A DNA stretch of 13,802 bases. Source: Nitriliruptoraceae bacterium. Lineage in GTDB: Bacteria > Actinomycetota > Nitriliruptoria > Nitriliruptorales > Nitriliruptoraceae. A model generated the notes under the pieces. That model saw only the letters and a list, made by a program, of their open reading frames with translations, made no database searches and was not told where the DNA came from. Position numbers and translations under genes: made by a program. The stretch spans positions 1 through 13,802 of the forward strand of contig SKJO01000149.1 of the NCBI GenBank assembly GCA_007121975.1, written 5' to 3'. Below, in pieces: positions 1-6,930 of this stretch; within the stretch, counting starts at the first letter, position 1; every line of letters begins with the position of its first letter.

Positions 1-607
1 CCAGCTCCCGGTCGGCCCGGCACACCGCGGGGTCGATCAGCCAGCGGCCGTCGACGATGTTGCCGCTCCACAGGTCGCCGTGCACCAGGCTCGGGGCGAC
101 GTCGTGGTCGAGCAGGCCGGGTAGCACCCGGTCCATGGCGGCCTCGAGGCGGGCGGCGAGGTCGGCGGGCAGGTCACCGAGGTAGGGGGCGAGCCGGTGC
201 TCGAGGTAGAAGGCGACCCAGTCGCTGCCGGGCGGGTTGGCCTGGGGCAGCGGGCCGATGACGTTGTCGCGGTGCCAGCCGAACTCCGGGCCGACCTCAC
301 GGTGCACGGTGGCCAGCGCTGCTCCCAGGCCGTGCCAGTCGGGCCGGCCGGCGACGTGCTCGAGCACGAGCGTGGTGGCGTCCACGCCGAGCACCGCGGG
401 GACCGGGCCGCCGGCCGCGCCCAGCGCCGTGAGCCCCTCGGCCTCGAGCCGGGCGTCGTAGCCGGTGGCCTTGACCACGACCCGGCGCCCGTCGGTCAGC
501 TCGGCGCGCCACACCTGCCCGATGTCGCCACCCGACAGGGCGCTGGCGCGGCGCACCGCCGGGAGGTCACCGGGCAGCGGAGGAGGGCCAGCCGGGCGTG
601 GGCGCAC
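1..607 (-). CDS. Fructosamine/ribulosamine 3-kinase family protein (C-terminus cut by window edge)
   Basis: Probably an ATP-dependent kinase that phosphorylates sugar-amine adducts on proteins, destabilising the adduct so that it falls off (deglycation), in the cytoplasm. The visible 202 residues carry the aminoglycoside-phosphotransferase-like fold signature of the family: an N-terminal SGGDIGQVWRAEL strand-turn, the ATP lysine in RRVVVK (K46), the catalytic loop LVHGDLWSGN (H176, D178, N183) and the metal-binding IDPA motif (D192). HGDLWSGN followed by IDPA is characteristic of FN3K rather than of antibiotic kinases. I chose GTG at 607-605 because GGGGAG lies 9 bases upstream and the only other good in-frame start, at 556, leaves little room before the SGGD motif. 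Only 3 bp separate it from the stop of the LMW tyrosine phosphatase, so the two are surely co-transcribed. The C-terminal lobe lies outside the window. The exact substrate (fructosamine, ribulosamine or erythrulosamine) cannot be told. Confidence 0.9.
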   Translation of the reverse strand, partial: MRPRPAGPPPLPGDLPAVRRASALSGGDIGQVWRAELTDGRRVVVKATGYDARLEAEGLTALGAAGGPVPAVLGVDATTLVLEHVAGRPDWHGLGAALATVHREVGPEFGWHRDNVIGPLPQANPPGSDWVAFYLEHRLAPYLGDLPADLAARLEAAMDRVLPGLLDHDVAPSLVHGDLWSGNIVDGRWLIDPAVCRADREL

Positions 608-610
608 CGC

Positions 611-1096
611 TCAGCGCTCCCCGGCGAGGTGGTCGACCACGCCCCGGGCCGCACGCCGGGCGAGCTCCACCACCTCGACGAAGCCGTCGGGCCCCCCGTA
701 GTAGGGGTCGGGGACCTCGAGGTCGTCGCGGGCGTCGGGGTCGAACTCCCGGTACAGCCGGATCGGGGTGTCCACGCCGGCGCGATCGGCCAGCTGCTGC
801 AGGTCGGCGAGGTTGCCCCGGTCCATCGCCAGCACCAGGTCGGCCTCCGCGAGCGCGTCGGCGTCGACCTGCTCGGCCACGCCGGTCAGCGTCAGGCCCT
901 GCTGCGCGGCTGCCCGGCGCATGCGGGCGTCGGGCGGATCACCCACGTGCCACCGCCCGGTGCCCGCGGAGCGCACCTCGAGGCCGACCCCGGCGCAGTC
1001 CGCGGCTTCGCGCAGCGCCGCCGCGGCGGTCGGCGAGCGGCAGATGTTGCCCAGGCATACGGCGAGCACCACCGGGTGCCGGTCGGCAGAGGACAT
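611..1096 (-). CDS. Low-molecular-weight protein-tyrosine-phosphatase family protein
   Basis: A 161-residue cytoplasmic phosphatase of the usual family length. The P-loop CLGNICRS (C14 to R20, the C-X5-R signature) begins near the N-terminus, SAGTGRWHVGDPPD follows, and the general acid sits in DPYYGG (D130). Known members dephosphorylate phosphotyrosine on proteins, in bacteria often linked to polysaccharide export, and a human homologue also removes phosphate from ribulosamine-5-phosphate adducts on proteins. The ATG at 1096 is supported by AAGGAGG eight bases upstream, inside the end of the LCP gene, whose stop is 4 bp away. It is followed after 3 bp by the fructosamine kinase, which favours a role in deglycation. 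The LCP neighbour leaves a cell-envelope role open. The family call is secure; the substrate is inference. Confidence 0.95.
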   Translation of the reverse strand: MSSADRHPVVLAVCLGNICRSPTAAAALREAADCAGVGLEVRSAGTGRWHVGDPPDARMRRAAAQQGLTLTGVAEQVDADALAEADLVLAMDRGNLADLQQLADRAGVDTPIRLYREFDPDARDDLEVPDPYYGGPDGFVEVVELARRAARGVVDHLAGER

Positions 1097-1100
1097 CGGG

Positions 1101-2360
1101 TCAGCCTCCTTGATCGCGTCCGAGCACGAGCGTGACGTGGTCCACCGTCGCGCTCTCCTCGAGCGCGGCGCTCCCCGGCACGTCGCGCGACAACCGCTCG
1201 CCAGCGGCCTGCCGGCCGGGCGGGTAGCGGACCACCGTGCGCTCGACGGGTGCGGCGTTGCCGATCTCGACCACCTCGTAGCCCCGGGCCTCGAGCACGT
1301 CGGCGGTGCGGCCCGCCAGGCCCGACACCCCGGAGCCGTTGAGCACCCGCAGGGTGATCTCACGCGGATCGGACGCGCCGGCGTCGATGGCGTCGGCCAG
1401 CACGCTGCCGCTGCGGAAGCGGGCGAAGAGTGCGTCGGCCTCCGGCTGGGACAGGTCCAGCACCCACGCCCCGCCGCTGGTGATGCGCGGGGTCCCGGGC
1501 ACCGTGTAGGTCGCGGCGGATCCGTCGGCCAGCCCCCGTGCGCCCCACGCGATCCGGGCCAGGTCGATCGGCCCGAGCCGGCGGTCGACGCTCACGGCCT
1601 GCCCGGTCTCGTTGATCAGGCGCGTGAGCCGCACCGGATTGAGCAGGGTGCTCGGGGCGGCGACCTCGCGTGCCAGCGCCGTGAGGAACTCCTGCTGGCG
1701 CTGCATGCGGGCGAAGTCGTCGTCGATCTTGCGTACCCGCACGAAGCCCAGGGCGTCCGCGCCGTCGAGCACCTGGCAGCCGGCGGGCAGGTCGATGCCC
1801 GCATCGCGGTCGGCGATCGGGTCGTCCAGGCACAGCTCGACGCCGCCGACCGCATCGACCACGTCGCGGAACCCGCCGAAGGTGACGCCGACGTGGTGGT
1901 GGATCTCGAGGCCCGACAGCGCCCGCACGGTGGTCACCAGGCACGAGGGGCCACCGCGCTGCACGGCCGCGTTGATCCGACCGGTCGACCCGTCGCAGCG
2001 GGTGACCCACAGGTCCCGCGGGAAGGAGAGCAGCGCGACCCGGCCGCGGTCGATGGTCATGACCATGATCGTGTCGGTGCGCTCGCCCACGTCGGAGCCG
2101 GTGGTCAGCTCCACCCGCTCCTCGGGGGTCAGGTCCTCGCGGCTGTCCGAGCCGGTGATCAGCACGTGCAGGGGACGTGAGGAGGCGGCCAGCCCGTCCA
2201 CCGGCTGGCGGTCCAGGCGGGTCATCGCCCACAGCGCCACGGCGACCACGAGCACCACGATCAGCAGCAGCAGGACCAGCAGCACCCGCAGCACCCGGCG
2301 CAGGCCCCGCCGCCGCGGTGCGGTGGTGACCGTGGGACCCCACGACTGATCGACGCTCAC
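1101..2360 (-). CDS. LytR-CpsA-Psr (LCP) family protein with LytR_C domain
   Basis: A 419-residue membrane-anchored enzyme of the family that transfers glycopolymers from lipid carriers to peptidoglycan on the outer face of the membrane. It has a basic N-terminus (16-25), one membrane helix (about 23-46), then an external LCP domain (about 60-270) with conserved RTDT (R94, D96), FPRDLWV (R115, D116), GRINAA, the VGVTFGGF strand, and the RKIDDDFARMQRQQ segment with R218. A LytR_C domain follows (about 335-415, starting ITLRVLNGSGVSGLA). Four cysteines lie in the external part (C122, C140, C177, C195) and could form two disulfides. The GTG start overlaps the upstream phosphatase stop as GTGA, with AGGTGA just ahead of it, indicating translational coupling. 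Its place in an operon with a tyrosine phosphatase suggests coordination with envelope assembly, though this is inference. The exact polymer is unknown. Confidence 0.95.
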   Translation of the reverse strand: MSVDQSWGPTVTTAPRRRGLRRVLRVLLVLLLLIVVLVVAVALWAMTRLDRQPVDGLAASSRPLHVLITGSDSREDLTPEERVELTTGSDVGERTDTIMVMTIDRGRVALLSFPRDLWVTRCDGSTGRINAAVQRGGPSCLVTTVRALSGLEIHHHVGVTFGGFRDVVDAVGGVELCLDDPIADRDAGIDLPAGCQVLDGADALGFVRVRKIDDDFARMQRQQEFLTALAREVAAPSTLLNPVRLTRLINETGQAVSVDRRLGPIDLARIAWGARGLADGSAATYTVPGTPRITSGGAWVLDLSQPEADALFARFRSGSVLADAIDAGASDPREITLRVLNGSGVSGLAGRTADVLEARGYEVVEIGNAAPVERTVVRYPPGRQAAGERLSRDVPGSAALEESATVDHVTLVLGRDQGG

Positions 2361-3034
2361 CCGGTCACCTGCCCGTCGCCGAGGTGACCGACGTCGCTGA
2401 AGCGCTGGAGGCTGAAGATGTGTCCCCCGGCGATCGACACCGAGCGCAGCACGGTCAGCGACGCGTGCGCCGAGGCGAAGCGCTCCCACTCCCAGGGTTC
2501 GGGTTCGAGCCCGAGCAGCGCGCCGAGCACGACGCTGTTGGTCCCGGCGTGGGCGATGAGCAGGACGCGGGGGGCATCGTCGGCCACCTGCCACAGCCGG
2601 TCTTCGGTCGCGTGCACGCCGAGTCCGGCGAGCTCCTGCTCGAGCCCCCGGGTCACCCGGGCGTGGAAGTCCGCGAAGCTCTCGCCGCCGGGTAGCCCGT
2701 CCCACCACTGGGCCCGCGTCCGCACGCGCGCCTCGCGCAGCACCCGACCGATCTCCTCGCTGGGGGTGCCCTGCCAGCTGCCCGGCATCCGGATCTCGTG
2801 CATCCAGTCCCGGCGCTCGGTGGGCAGATCGGGTCGGGCCGCGAGCAGCGGCGCGGCGGTCTGCCCGGCGCGCACGGCGGTGGAGACCAGCACCCGGTCG
2901 AAGGGCTCCCCGACGAGCCGGGCGGCGGTGCGCCGGGCCTGCTCGTGGCCGAGCGCGGTCAGCTCGGGGTCGACCTGGGCCCGCTCGTCATGGTTCCAGG
3001 CGGGTTGGGCGTGGCGTAGCAGCACGAGCTCCAT
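2357..3034 (-). CDS. Histidine phosphatase (phosphoglycerate-mutase-like) family protein
   Basis: A 225-residue cytoplasmic member of the branch-1 histidine phosphatase superfamily. The phospho-accepting histidine lies in LLRHAQ (R7, H8), the second arginine in STAVRAGQTA (R55), the acid likely near E80 in HEIRMPG, and the second catalytic histidine in LIAHAGTNS (H162). RHA instead of RHG is common in this superfamily. Substrates range from phosphoglycerate to nucleotides, sugars and proteins, and the sequence does not decide among them. There is no Shine-Dalgarno site ahead of the ATG; instead the stop of the upstream small gene and this start form TGATG, so translation is likely by coupling. 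Its own stop overlaps the LCP start by 4 bp. The family call is firm. Confidence 0.92.
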   Translation of the reverse strand: MELVLLRHAQPAWNHDERAQVDPELTALGHEQARRTAARLVGEPFDRVLVSTAVRAGQTAAPLLAARPDLPTERRDWMHEIRMPGSWQGTPSEEIGRVLREARVRTRAQWWDGLPGGESFADFHARVTRGLEQELAGLGVHATEDRLWQVADDAPRVLLIAHAGTNSVVLGALLGLEPEPWEWERFASAHASLTVLRSVSIAGGHIFSLQRFSDVGHLGDGQVTG

Positions 3035-3309
3035 CAGCGGTCGTAGTCGTCGTCCGCCGGGTCGGTCGGCAGCTCGCGGCCGACCGCGGCCGCCAACCAG
3101 TCCAGCGCCTCCTCGGCGCTGACCACGTCGGCGTCGGCCGCGCGGCGGGCCGCATCGATCCGCGTGCGCGCCCAGGCCAGATCGACCTCGGCGTCGCGGC
3201 TGGCCGCGGCGTCGGGCTCATCGAGCCGCGTGCGCAGCTCGAACTCCTCGATCGCCGCCTCGACGGCGGCGCTGCCCCGGCGGGTACGTGGTGTGCGCGG
3301 TTCGGCCAT
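3034..3309 (-). CDS. Small acidic hypothetical protein, first gene of the phosphatase/LCP run
   Basis: A 91-residue protein that I do not recognise. After a short basic, proline- and threonine-rich start (PRTPRTRRG) it is predicted mostly helical (about 14-79: AAVEAAIEEFELRTRL, then DLAWARTRIDAARRAADAD and AEEALDWLAAAV), ending in an acidic tail DPADDDYDR. It has no signal peptide, membrane helix or cysteine. The ATG at 3309 has AGGAGG six bases upstream, which decides against an in-frame upstream GTG/ATG extension. Its stop overlaps the next start as TGATG, so it is translationally coupled to the histidine phosphatase and may be a partner of it. It looks like a real gene because codon use is normal and it has a strong ribosome site. 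No function is claimed. Confidence 0.75.
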   Translation of the reverse strand: MAEPRTPRTRRGSAAVEAAIEEFELRTRLDEPDAAASRDAEVDLAWARTRIDAARRAADADVVSAEEALDWLAAAVGRELPTDPADDDYDR

Positions 3310-3338
3310 CGTGGGCCTCCTGGGTCGGGTCGGCCCCC

Positions 3339-3344
3339 AGCGTA
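3339..3344 (-). promoter_or_regulatory. Candidate -10 element (TACGCT) for the five-gene run
   Basis: On the minus strand TACGCT fits the actinobacterial TAnnnT -10 pattern. It would place the transcript start near 3332, giving a leader of about 23 bases that contains the AGGAGG ribosome site of the small gene. No convincing -35 is seen. This is motif-based and weak on its own. Confidence 0.3.
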
Positions 3345-3356
3345 CGACCTCGGGCA

Positions 3357-3380
3357 CCGCCGCAGGGTCAGCCGCGGCGG
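3357..3380 (-). terminator. GC-rich stem-loop at the end of the ferrochelatase gene
   Basis: CCGCCGC and GCGGCGG form a perfect 7-bp stem around a 10-base loop that holds the ferrochelatase stop codon (3368-3370). It has no T-tract. Position and GC stem suggest a weak terminator separating ferrochelatase from the downstream operon, but such stems arise easily at this GC content. Confidence 0.25.
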
Positions 3381-4441
3381 GGTGGCGCGGCGGCGGCCAC
3401 GACGGGGTGCAGGTCCTGACCCGGGGTGAAGCAGCAGTCGACCGGGCAGGCGTCGTGGTTGGGGCCGCGGGTGCCCAGCGCCTGGCGGGGGGCCTGCTCG
3501 AGTCGTTCGAGCACCAGCTCGCGGATCATGGCCACGAAGCGTGGGTCGACCCCGACGCTGCCCGCCCGCGCGAAGGGCAGTCCGAGCTTCTCGGCGGTCT
3601 CCTTGGCCTCCACGTCGAGGTCGTAGATGACCTCCATGTGGTCGGAGATGAACCCCACCGGGACCACCACCACGCCCGGGACCCCCTCGGCGTGCAGCGC
3701 CTCGAGGTGGTCGTTGACGTCGGGTTCGAGCCAGGGCACGAACTCGGGTCCCGAGCGGGAGCAGAACACCAGGTCCCAGCCGCGGTCCGCGCCCGCCGGG
3801 TCACCGGCGGTGGCCAGCCCTGCCATCACCAGTCGGCAGGTCTCGTAGTGCTGGGCCTCGTAGTCGCAGTGGCGCGACATCGTGCGCGGGATGGAGTGGG
3901 TCACGAACACGATCCGGGCGCGATCGCGCACGTCGGCCTCGAGCTCGCTCAGCGCCGCCCGGATGAGGTCGACCTGCGGGGCCACGAACCCGGGGTGGTT
4001 GTAGAACACGCGGATCTTGTCCAGCTCGGGGGCGCCCTGAACCTCGGCGCGGGCCGCCGCGAGGTTCTCGCGGTACTGCCGACAGCCGGAGTACGACGAG
4101 TACGCCGAGGTCACGAAGCACAGGGCCCGTTCGACGCCGTCGTCGCGCATCTGCGCAAGCGTGTCGGGCAGCAGGGGGTGCCAGTTGCGGTTGCCGAAGT
4201 ACACCGGCAGCGCCGGGCCCTGCTCGGCCAGCAGCGCCTCGAGCGCGGCCTTCAGCGCCCGGTTCTGGTCGTTGATCGGCGAGCGGCCCCCGAAGGCGAA
4301 GTAGTGCTCGCTGACCTCCTCGAGCCGCTCACGCGGGATGTTGCGCCCCCGGGTGACGTTCTGCATGAACGGGATCACCTCGTCGGGCGCTTCGGGCCCC
4401 CCGAAGGACACGAGCAGGATGGCGTCGTAGGCCGTGGCCAT
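3368..4441 (-). CDS. cpfC: Ferrochelatase (coproporphyrin III ferrochelatase type)
   Basis: Inserts Fe2+ into a porphyrin in late haem synthesis. In Actinomycetota and Firmicutes the substrate is normally coproporphyrin III, before HemQ/ChdC acts. The 357 residues match the family: VSFGGPEAPDEV near the N-terminus, GGRSPINDQN (51-60), YFGNRNWHPL (81-90), TSAYSSYSGCRQYREN (111-126), the catalytic histidine in FVTHSIP (H182), and GFISDHMEVIYDLD with E270. C120 together with C332, C336 and C337 near the C-terminus (ACPVDCC) is consistent with the [2Fe-2S] cluster known in actinobacterial ferrochelatases. ATG at 4441 has GAGG seven bases upstream. No other haem gene is visible in the window, so it is separated from the rest of the pathway. 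The older name hemH also applies. Confidence 0.96.
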   Translation of the reverse strand: MATAYDAILLVSFGGPEAPDEVIPFMQNVTRGRNIPRERLEEVSEHYFAFGGRSPINDQNRALKAALEALLAEQGPALPVYFGNRNWHPLLPDTLAQMRDDGVERALCFVTSAYSSYSGCRQYRENLAAARAEVQGAPELDKIRVFYNHPGFVAPQVDLIRAALSELEADVRDRARIVFVTHSIPRTMSRHCDYEAQHYETCRLVMAGLATAGDPAGADRGWDLVFCSRSGPEFVPWLEPDVNDHLEALHAEGVPGVVVVPVGFISDHMEVIYDLDVEAKETAEKLGLPFARAGSVGVDPRFVAMIRELVLERLEQAPRQALGTRGPNHDACPVDCCFTPGQDLHPVVAAAAPPRRG

Positions 4442-4470
4442 GTGGCTACCTCGGAGTCGGCGTCGGCATG

Positions 4471-4476
4471 ACGGTA
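4471..4476 (-). promoter_or_regulatory. Candidate -10 element (TACCGT) for ferrochelatase
   Basis: Minus-strand TACCGT fits TAnnnT, with a predicted transcript start near 4464 and a leader of about 23 bases containing the GAGG site. A short stem (CGCCC at 4478-4482, GGGCG at 4488-4492) sits just upstream, after the stop of the membrane protein gene. There is no clear -35. Ferrochelatase could equally be read from the gene upstream. Confidence 0.3.
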
Positions 4477-4496
4477 GCGCCCGTGGTGGGCGGGGA

Positions 4497-4967
4497 TCAG
4501 CCGGGCAGTCCGGCCGCGCGGACCAGCGAGACCTCGCTGCCCTGCGCGGCCCAGGCCCGGTCGAAGCGCTCGAACCGGGCGCGGGAGGGCCGCACCACTC
4601 CCAGCGCGACCACACCGGCCACCCCGCCGATGGCCGCGACCCAGCCCGGGCCGAAGAAGAAGGTGAGCACGACCGCGGCGAGCACCGCGGTCTCGGCCAG
4701 GACCGCCTGCAGGACCAGGCGGGTGCGGTACTCGCCGCGGGCGCTGGCCTCGTCGGCGGGGGGTGTCGCGGCGAACACCCGGTCGATGGCCAGCACCCCC
4801 AGGATCGCCCCGCCACCCGCTGCCGCCGCGAGCAGCGCCGGAAGGGCCGCGGGCAGGGTGGGTTGCACGTCGGCGATGACCACGATCGCCACCGCGATGG
4901 CGCTGACCCCCACGAGGAAGGCCAGCCACAACCGTTGCAGGCCACTGAGGTAGGCGGATGCGGACAC
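4497..4967 (-). CDS. Small four-helix integral membrane protein of unknown function
   Basis: A 156-residue hydrophobic protein with four likely membrane helices at about 14-33, 37-61, 87-103 and 105-124, and a polar C-terminal tail rich in arginine (RPSRARFERFDRAW). Between helices 2 and 3 lies a charged loop, DRVFAATPPADEASARGEYR. I recognise no domain. GTG at 4967-4965 was chosen because GGAGG lies seven bases upstream. It starts 29 bp after the exporter gene and ends 55 bp before ferrochelatase, so it is probably co-transcribed with the exporter. A role in haem handling is possible from position alone but is not supported by any motif. Confidence 0.8.
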   Translation of the reverse strand: MSASAYLSGLQRLWLAFLVGVSAIAVAIVVIADVQPTLPAALPALLAAAAGGGAILGVLAIDRVFAATPPADEASARGEYRTRLVLQAVLAETAVLAAVVLTFFFGPGWVAAIGGVAGVVALGVVRPSRARFERFDRAWAAQGSEVSLVRAAGLPG

Positions 4968-4996
4968 AACCGGACCTCCGGGTCAGGTGGCGGGCG

Positions 4997-5902
4997 TCAG
5001 CGTAGTGCTCCGCGCACCTCGCGTTGGGTGAGCCAGATGCCCACGCCGATGGTCGCGCCGCCGGCGATGGCGCCCGGGTGCAGTCGCTCGCCGAGCACGA
5101 GGGCCCCGGCACTGACCGCGACCAGTGGGATCAGGTAGGTGGTGAGCGTGGCGTTGGTCGCTCCGACCCGTTCGATCAGCAGGTAGAACAGCAGGAAGGC
5201 CAGGCCGGTGCCGAAGATCCCGAGCGCCAGCACCGCCGCCACGACCTGCGGTACGGCCCCCGAGGCACCCGGCGGTCCGTTGGCCAGCACCGCCACCGGT
5301 ACCGCGACCGCGGTCGCGGTCAGCACCTGGCCGGTGGCCAGCACCAGCGGCGGCCACCGGCCCGACAGGTGGCGCCGGGCGTAGACCGTGCCCAGCGCGT
5401 ACATCACGGTCGCTCCCACCACCGCGAGGATCGCCACCAGTCGACCGGCCTCGTCGAGGTCGCCGGCGACGATCAGCCCGACCCCGACCAGGGCCAGGAC
5501 CAGGCCCCCGATACGGGTGCGGGTCAGGGACTCGGCGCCGATGGCCGCGGACACGAGCAGGGTGCTGAGCGGGACCAGGGCCATCAGCAGCGCGGTCAGC
5601 CCCGAGGGCAGCGACTGCTGGGCCCAGGCGACCGCGCTCCAGGGCAGGGCGTTGGTGATCGACCCGATCACCAGCAGGTGGCGCCAGGTCGCCCACGACC
5701 GCGGCAGGTGGTGGCCGGTGACCCGCAGCGCGACGAGCAGCACCGCGCCGCCGACCGCGGTCCGGCCGGCCACGATCCACAACGGCGTGAGCCCCCGCAG
5801 TGCCACCTCGATGAACAGGAACGACAGTCCCCAGGACCCCGACAACACCAGCAGTGCGACGAGTTCTCGGGGGCCGTAGCGCAGGCTGGTATCGGTCGGC
5901 AT
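4997..5902 (-). CDS. EamA/DMT-superfamily transporter
   Basis: A 301-residue membrane protein with about ten hydrophobic helices arranged as two EamA repeats, the usual length and layout of drug/metabolite transporters (RhaT/EamA group). Typical segments include the first helix LVLSGSWGLSFLFIEVAL, RTAVGGAVLL, the ITNALPWSAVAWAQQSLPSG stretch, and in the second repeat YLLIERVGATNATLTTYL and LVLGERLHPGAIAGG, the last two very characteristic of the family. Members export amino acids, metabolites or drugs; the substrate cannot be deduced. ATG at 5902 was preferred. An in-frame GTG at 5911 is possible. Neither has a ribosome site, and a TAGCGT -10 lies so close that the mRNA may be leaderless. It is divergent from the alpha/beta hydrolase. 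Confidence 0.9.
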   Translation of the reverse strand: MPTDTSLRYGPRELVALLVLSGSWGLSFLFIEVALRGLTPLWIVAGRTAVGGAVLLVALRVTGHHLPRSWATWRHLLVIGSITNALPWSAVAWAQQSLPSGLTALLMALVPLSTLLVSAAIGAESLTRTRIGGLVLALVGVGLIVAGDLDEAGRLVAILAVVGATVMYALGTVYARRHLSGRWPPLVLATGQVLTATAVAVPVAVLANGPPGASGAVPQVVAAVLALGIFGTGLAFLLFYLLIERVGATNATLTTYLIPLVAVSAGALVLGERLHPGAIAGGATIGVGIWLTQREVRGALR

Positions 5903-5911
5903 GCGACCCAC

Positions 5912-5917
5912 GCTACC
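5912..5917 (-). promoter_or_regulatory. Candidate -10 element (TAGCGT) for the EamA transporter, leaderless
   Basis: Minus-strand TAGCGT fits TAnnnT and predicts a transcript start near 5905, only about 3 bases before the ATG at 5902. This agrees with the absence of a Shine-Dalgarno site. Leaderless mRNAs are common in actinobacteria. The same TAGCGTGG string occurs upstream of the RAM-domain gene. Confidence 0.35.
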
Positions 5918-5925
5918 CGTCGGTA

Positions 5926-5952
5926 CGGAACGCTTCGGCGCGCTTCGTTCCG
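5926..5952. repeat. Inverted repeat in divergent promoter region (possible operator)
   Basis: CGGAACG (5926-5932) and CGTTCCG (5946-5952) are perfect inverted 7-mers separated by 13 bases, with 20 bp between half-site centres, about two helical turns. A direct repeat CGCTTCG (5931-5937 and 5941-5947) lies inside. It falls between the candidate -10 elements of the divergent EamA and hydrolase genes, where a dimeric repressor could act on both. Confidence 0.35.
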
Positions 5953-5957
5953 GTGGT

Positions 5958-5963
5958 TAGACT
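5958..5963 (+). promoter_or_regulatory. Candidate -10 element (TAGACT) for the alpha/beta hydrolase
   Basis: TAGACT fits TAnnnT and predicts a start near 5970 and a leader of about 37 bases with GAGG at 5996-5999, seven bases before the GTG. There is no good -35. The inverted repeat at 5926-5952 covers the -35 region. Confidence 0.4.
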
Positions 5964-6006
5964 CGACGGGTCCGTCCGCCCCCATCCACGCCGTCGAGGT
6001 GCCTCC

Positions 6007-6930
6007 GTGGTCAGCCAGTCACCCCCTGCGTGGTACACCGGCGCGCTGCGGCCCGAGACGCTCCGCTTCGAGGTCGAGGGGGCACGGATCTCGGCGCTGG
6101 TCTGGGGACCGCCCGGGGCGCCCACCCTCGTGCTCGTGCACGGAGGTGCAGCCCACGCCCGCTGGTGGTCGGCGGTTGCTCCCATCCTGGCCAGCACCCA
6201 CCGGGTCGTCGCCCTCGACCTGTCCGGGCACGGGCACAGCGACTGGCGGGAGACCTACAGCGCCGAGCTGTGGGCACAGGAGGTCCTGGCCGCGGCCCGG
6301 GCGGCCGGGGGAGCGGGGCGGCCGGTGGTGGCCGGGCACTCGATGGGCGGGTTCGTCACGATCGTGGTCGCGGCCCGCTACGGGGCCGAGCTCGAAGGCG
6401 CGGTCGTGCTCGACTCCCCGGTCCGTCGCCCCGACCCGGAGTCGGCCGAGGGCCGGGGTGGCCGCATGTTCCGGGCGCCGAAGGTCTACCCCGACCAGGA
6501 CACCGCCGTCGAGCACTTCCATCTCGTGCCGCCCCAGCCGGCGGTCCTGCCGTGGCTGGTCGACGAGGTCGCCCGCTCCAGCCTGCGGCGGGTCGACGCC
6601 GGCTGGACCTGGCGCTTCGATCCGCGCGTGTTCACCGCCCGGCCGGGCCCCTCGCGCCCCAGCGACTTCGCCGCCGACCTCGCCCGGGCGGCCTGCCGCG
6701 TGGCCCTGGTCAACGGCGAGCGCTCCAGCATCGTGGACGCCGAGGTCCGGGCCTACATGGCCGAGCTGCTCGCCGACTCCCCGGCCGCGGCGGCCGGGAT
6801 CCCGGTGGTCGAGGTTCCCGAAGCCCACCATCATCTGCTGCTGGATCAGCCCCTGGCCACCGCCACCGCCCTGCGGGCCGTGCTCGCCGCCTGGCGGCCG
6901 GTGGGTGCCGGTCCCGCCCCGGTGCGCTGA
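6007..6930 (+). CDS. Alpha/beta hydrolase
   Basis: A 307-residue cytoplasmic alpha/beta hydrolase with the canonical order of elements: the oxyanion-hole HGG after strand 3 (TLVLVHGGAAHARWW, H45), VVALDLSGHGHSDW (69-80), the nucleophile elbow GHSMGG (S112), a likely acid at D244 in GERSSIVD, and the catalytic histidine in PEAHHHLLLDQP (H274-H276). A helical cap (about 140-215) sits between. There is no signal peptide. It resembles the broad esterase, epoxide-hydrolase and haloperoxidase-like group, and the substrate is unknown. GTG at 6007 is chosen because GAGG lies seven bases upstream; the upstream in-frame ATG (5854) would run into the divergent gene and adds a non-family leader. It is probably a single-gene transcript, convergent with coaA. 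Confidence 0.9.
   Translation: MVSQSPPAWYTGALRPETLRFEVEGARISALVWGPPGAPTLVLVHGGAAHARWWSAVAPILASTHRVVALDLSGHGHSDWRETYSAELWAQEVLAAARAAGGAGRPVVAGHSMGGFVTIVVAARYGAELEGAVVLDSPVRRPDPESAEGRGGRMFRAPKVYPDQDTAVEHFHLVPPQPAVLPWLVDEVARSSLRRVDAGWTWRFDPRVFTARPGPSRPSDFAADLARAACRVALVNGERSSIVDAEVRAYMAELLADSPAAAAGIPVVEVPEAHHHLLLDQPLATATALRAVLAAWRPVGAGPAPVR

Noticed and set aside
2357..2708. N-terminal extension of the LCP frame to 2708
   Set aside because: The extension overlaps the histidine phosphatase and reads as arginine-rich noise. The GTG at 2360 precedes a normal membrane anchor.
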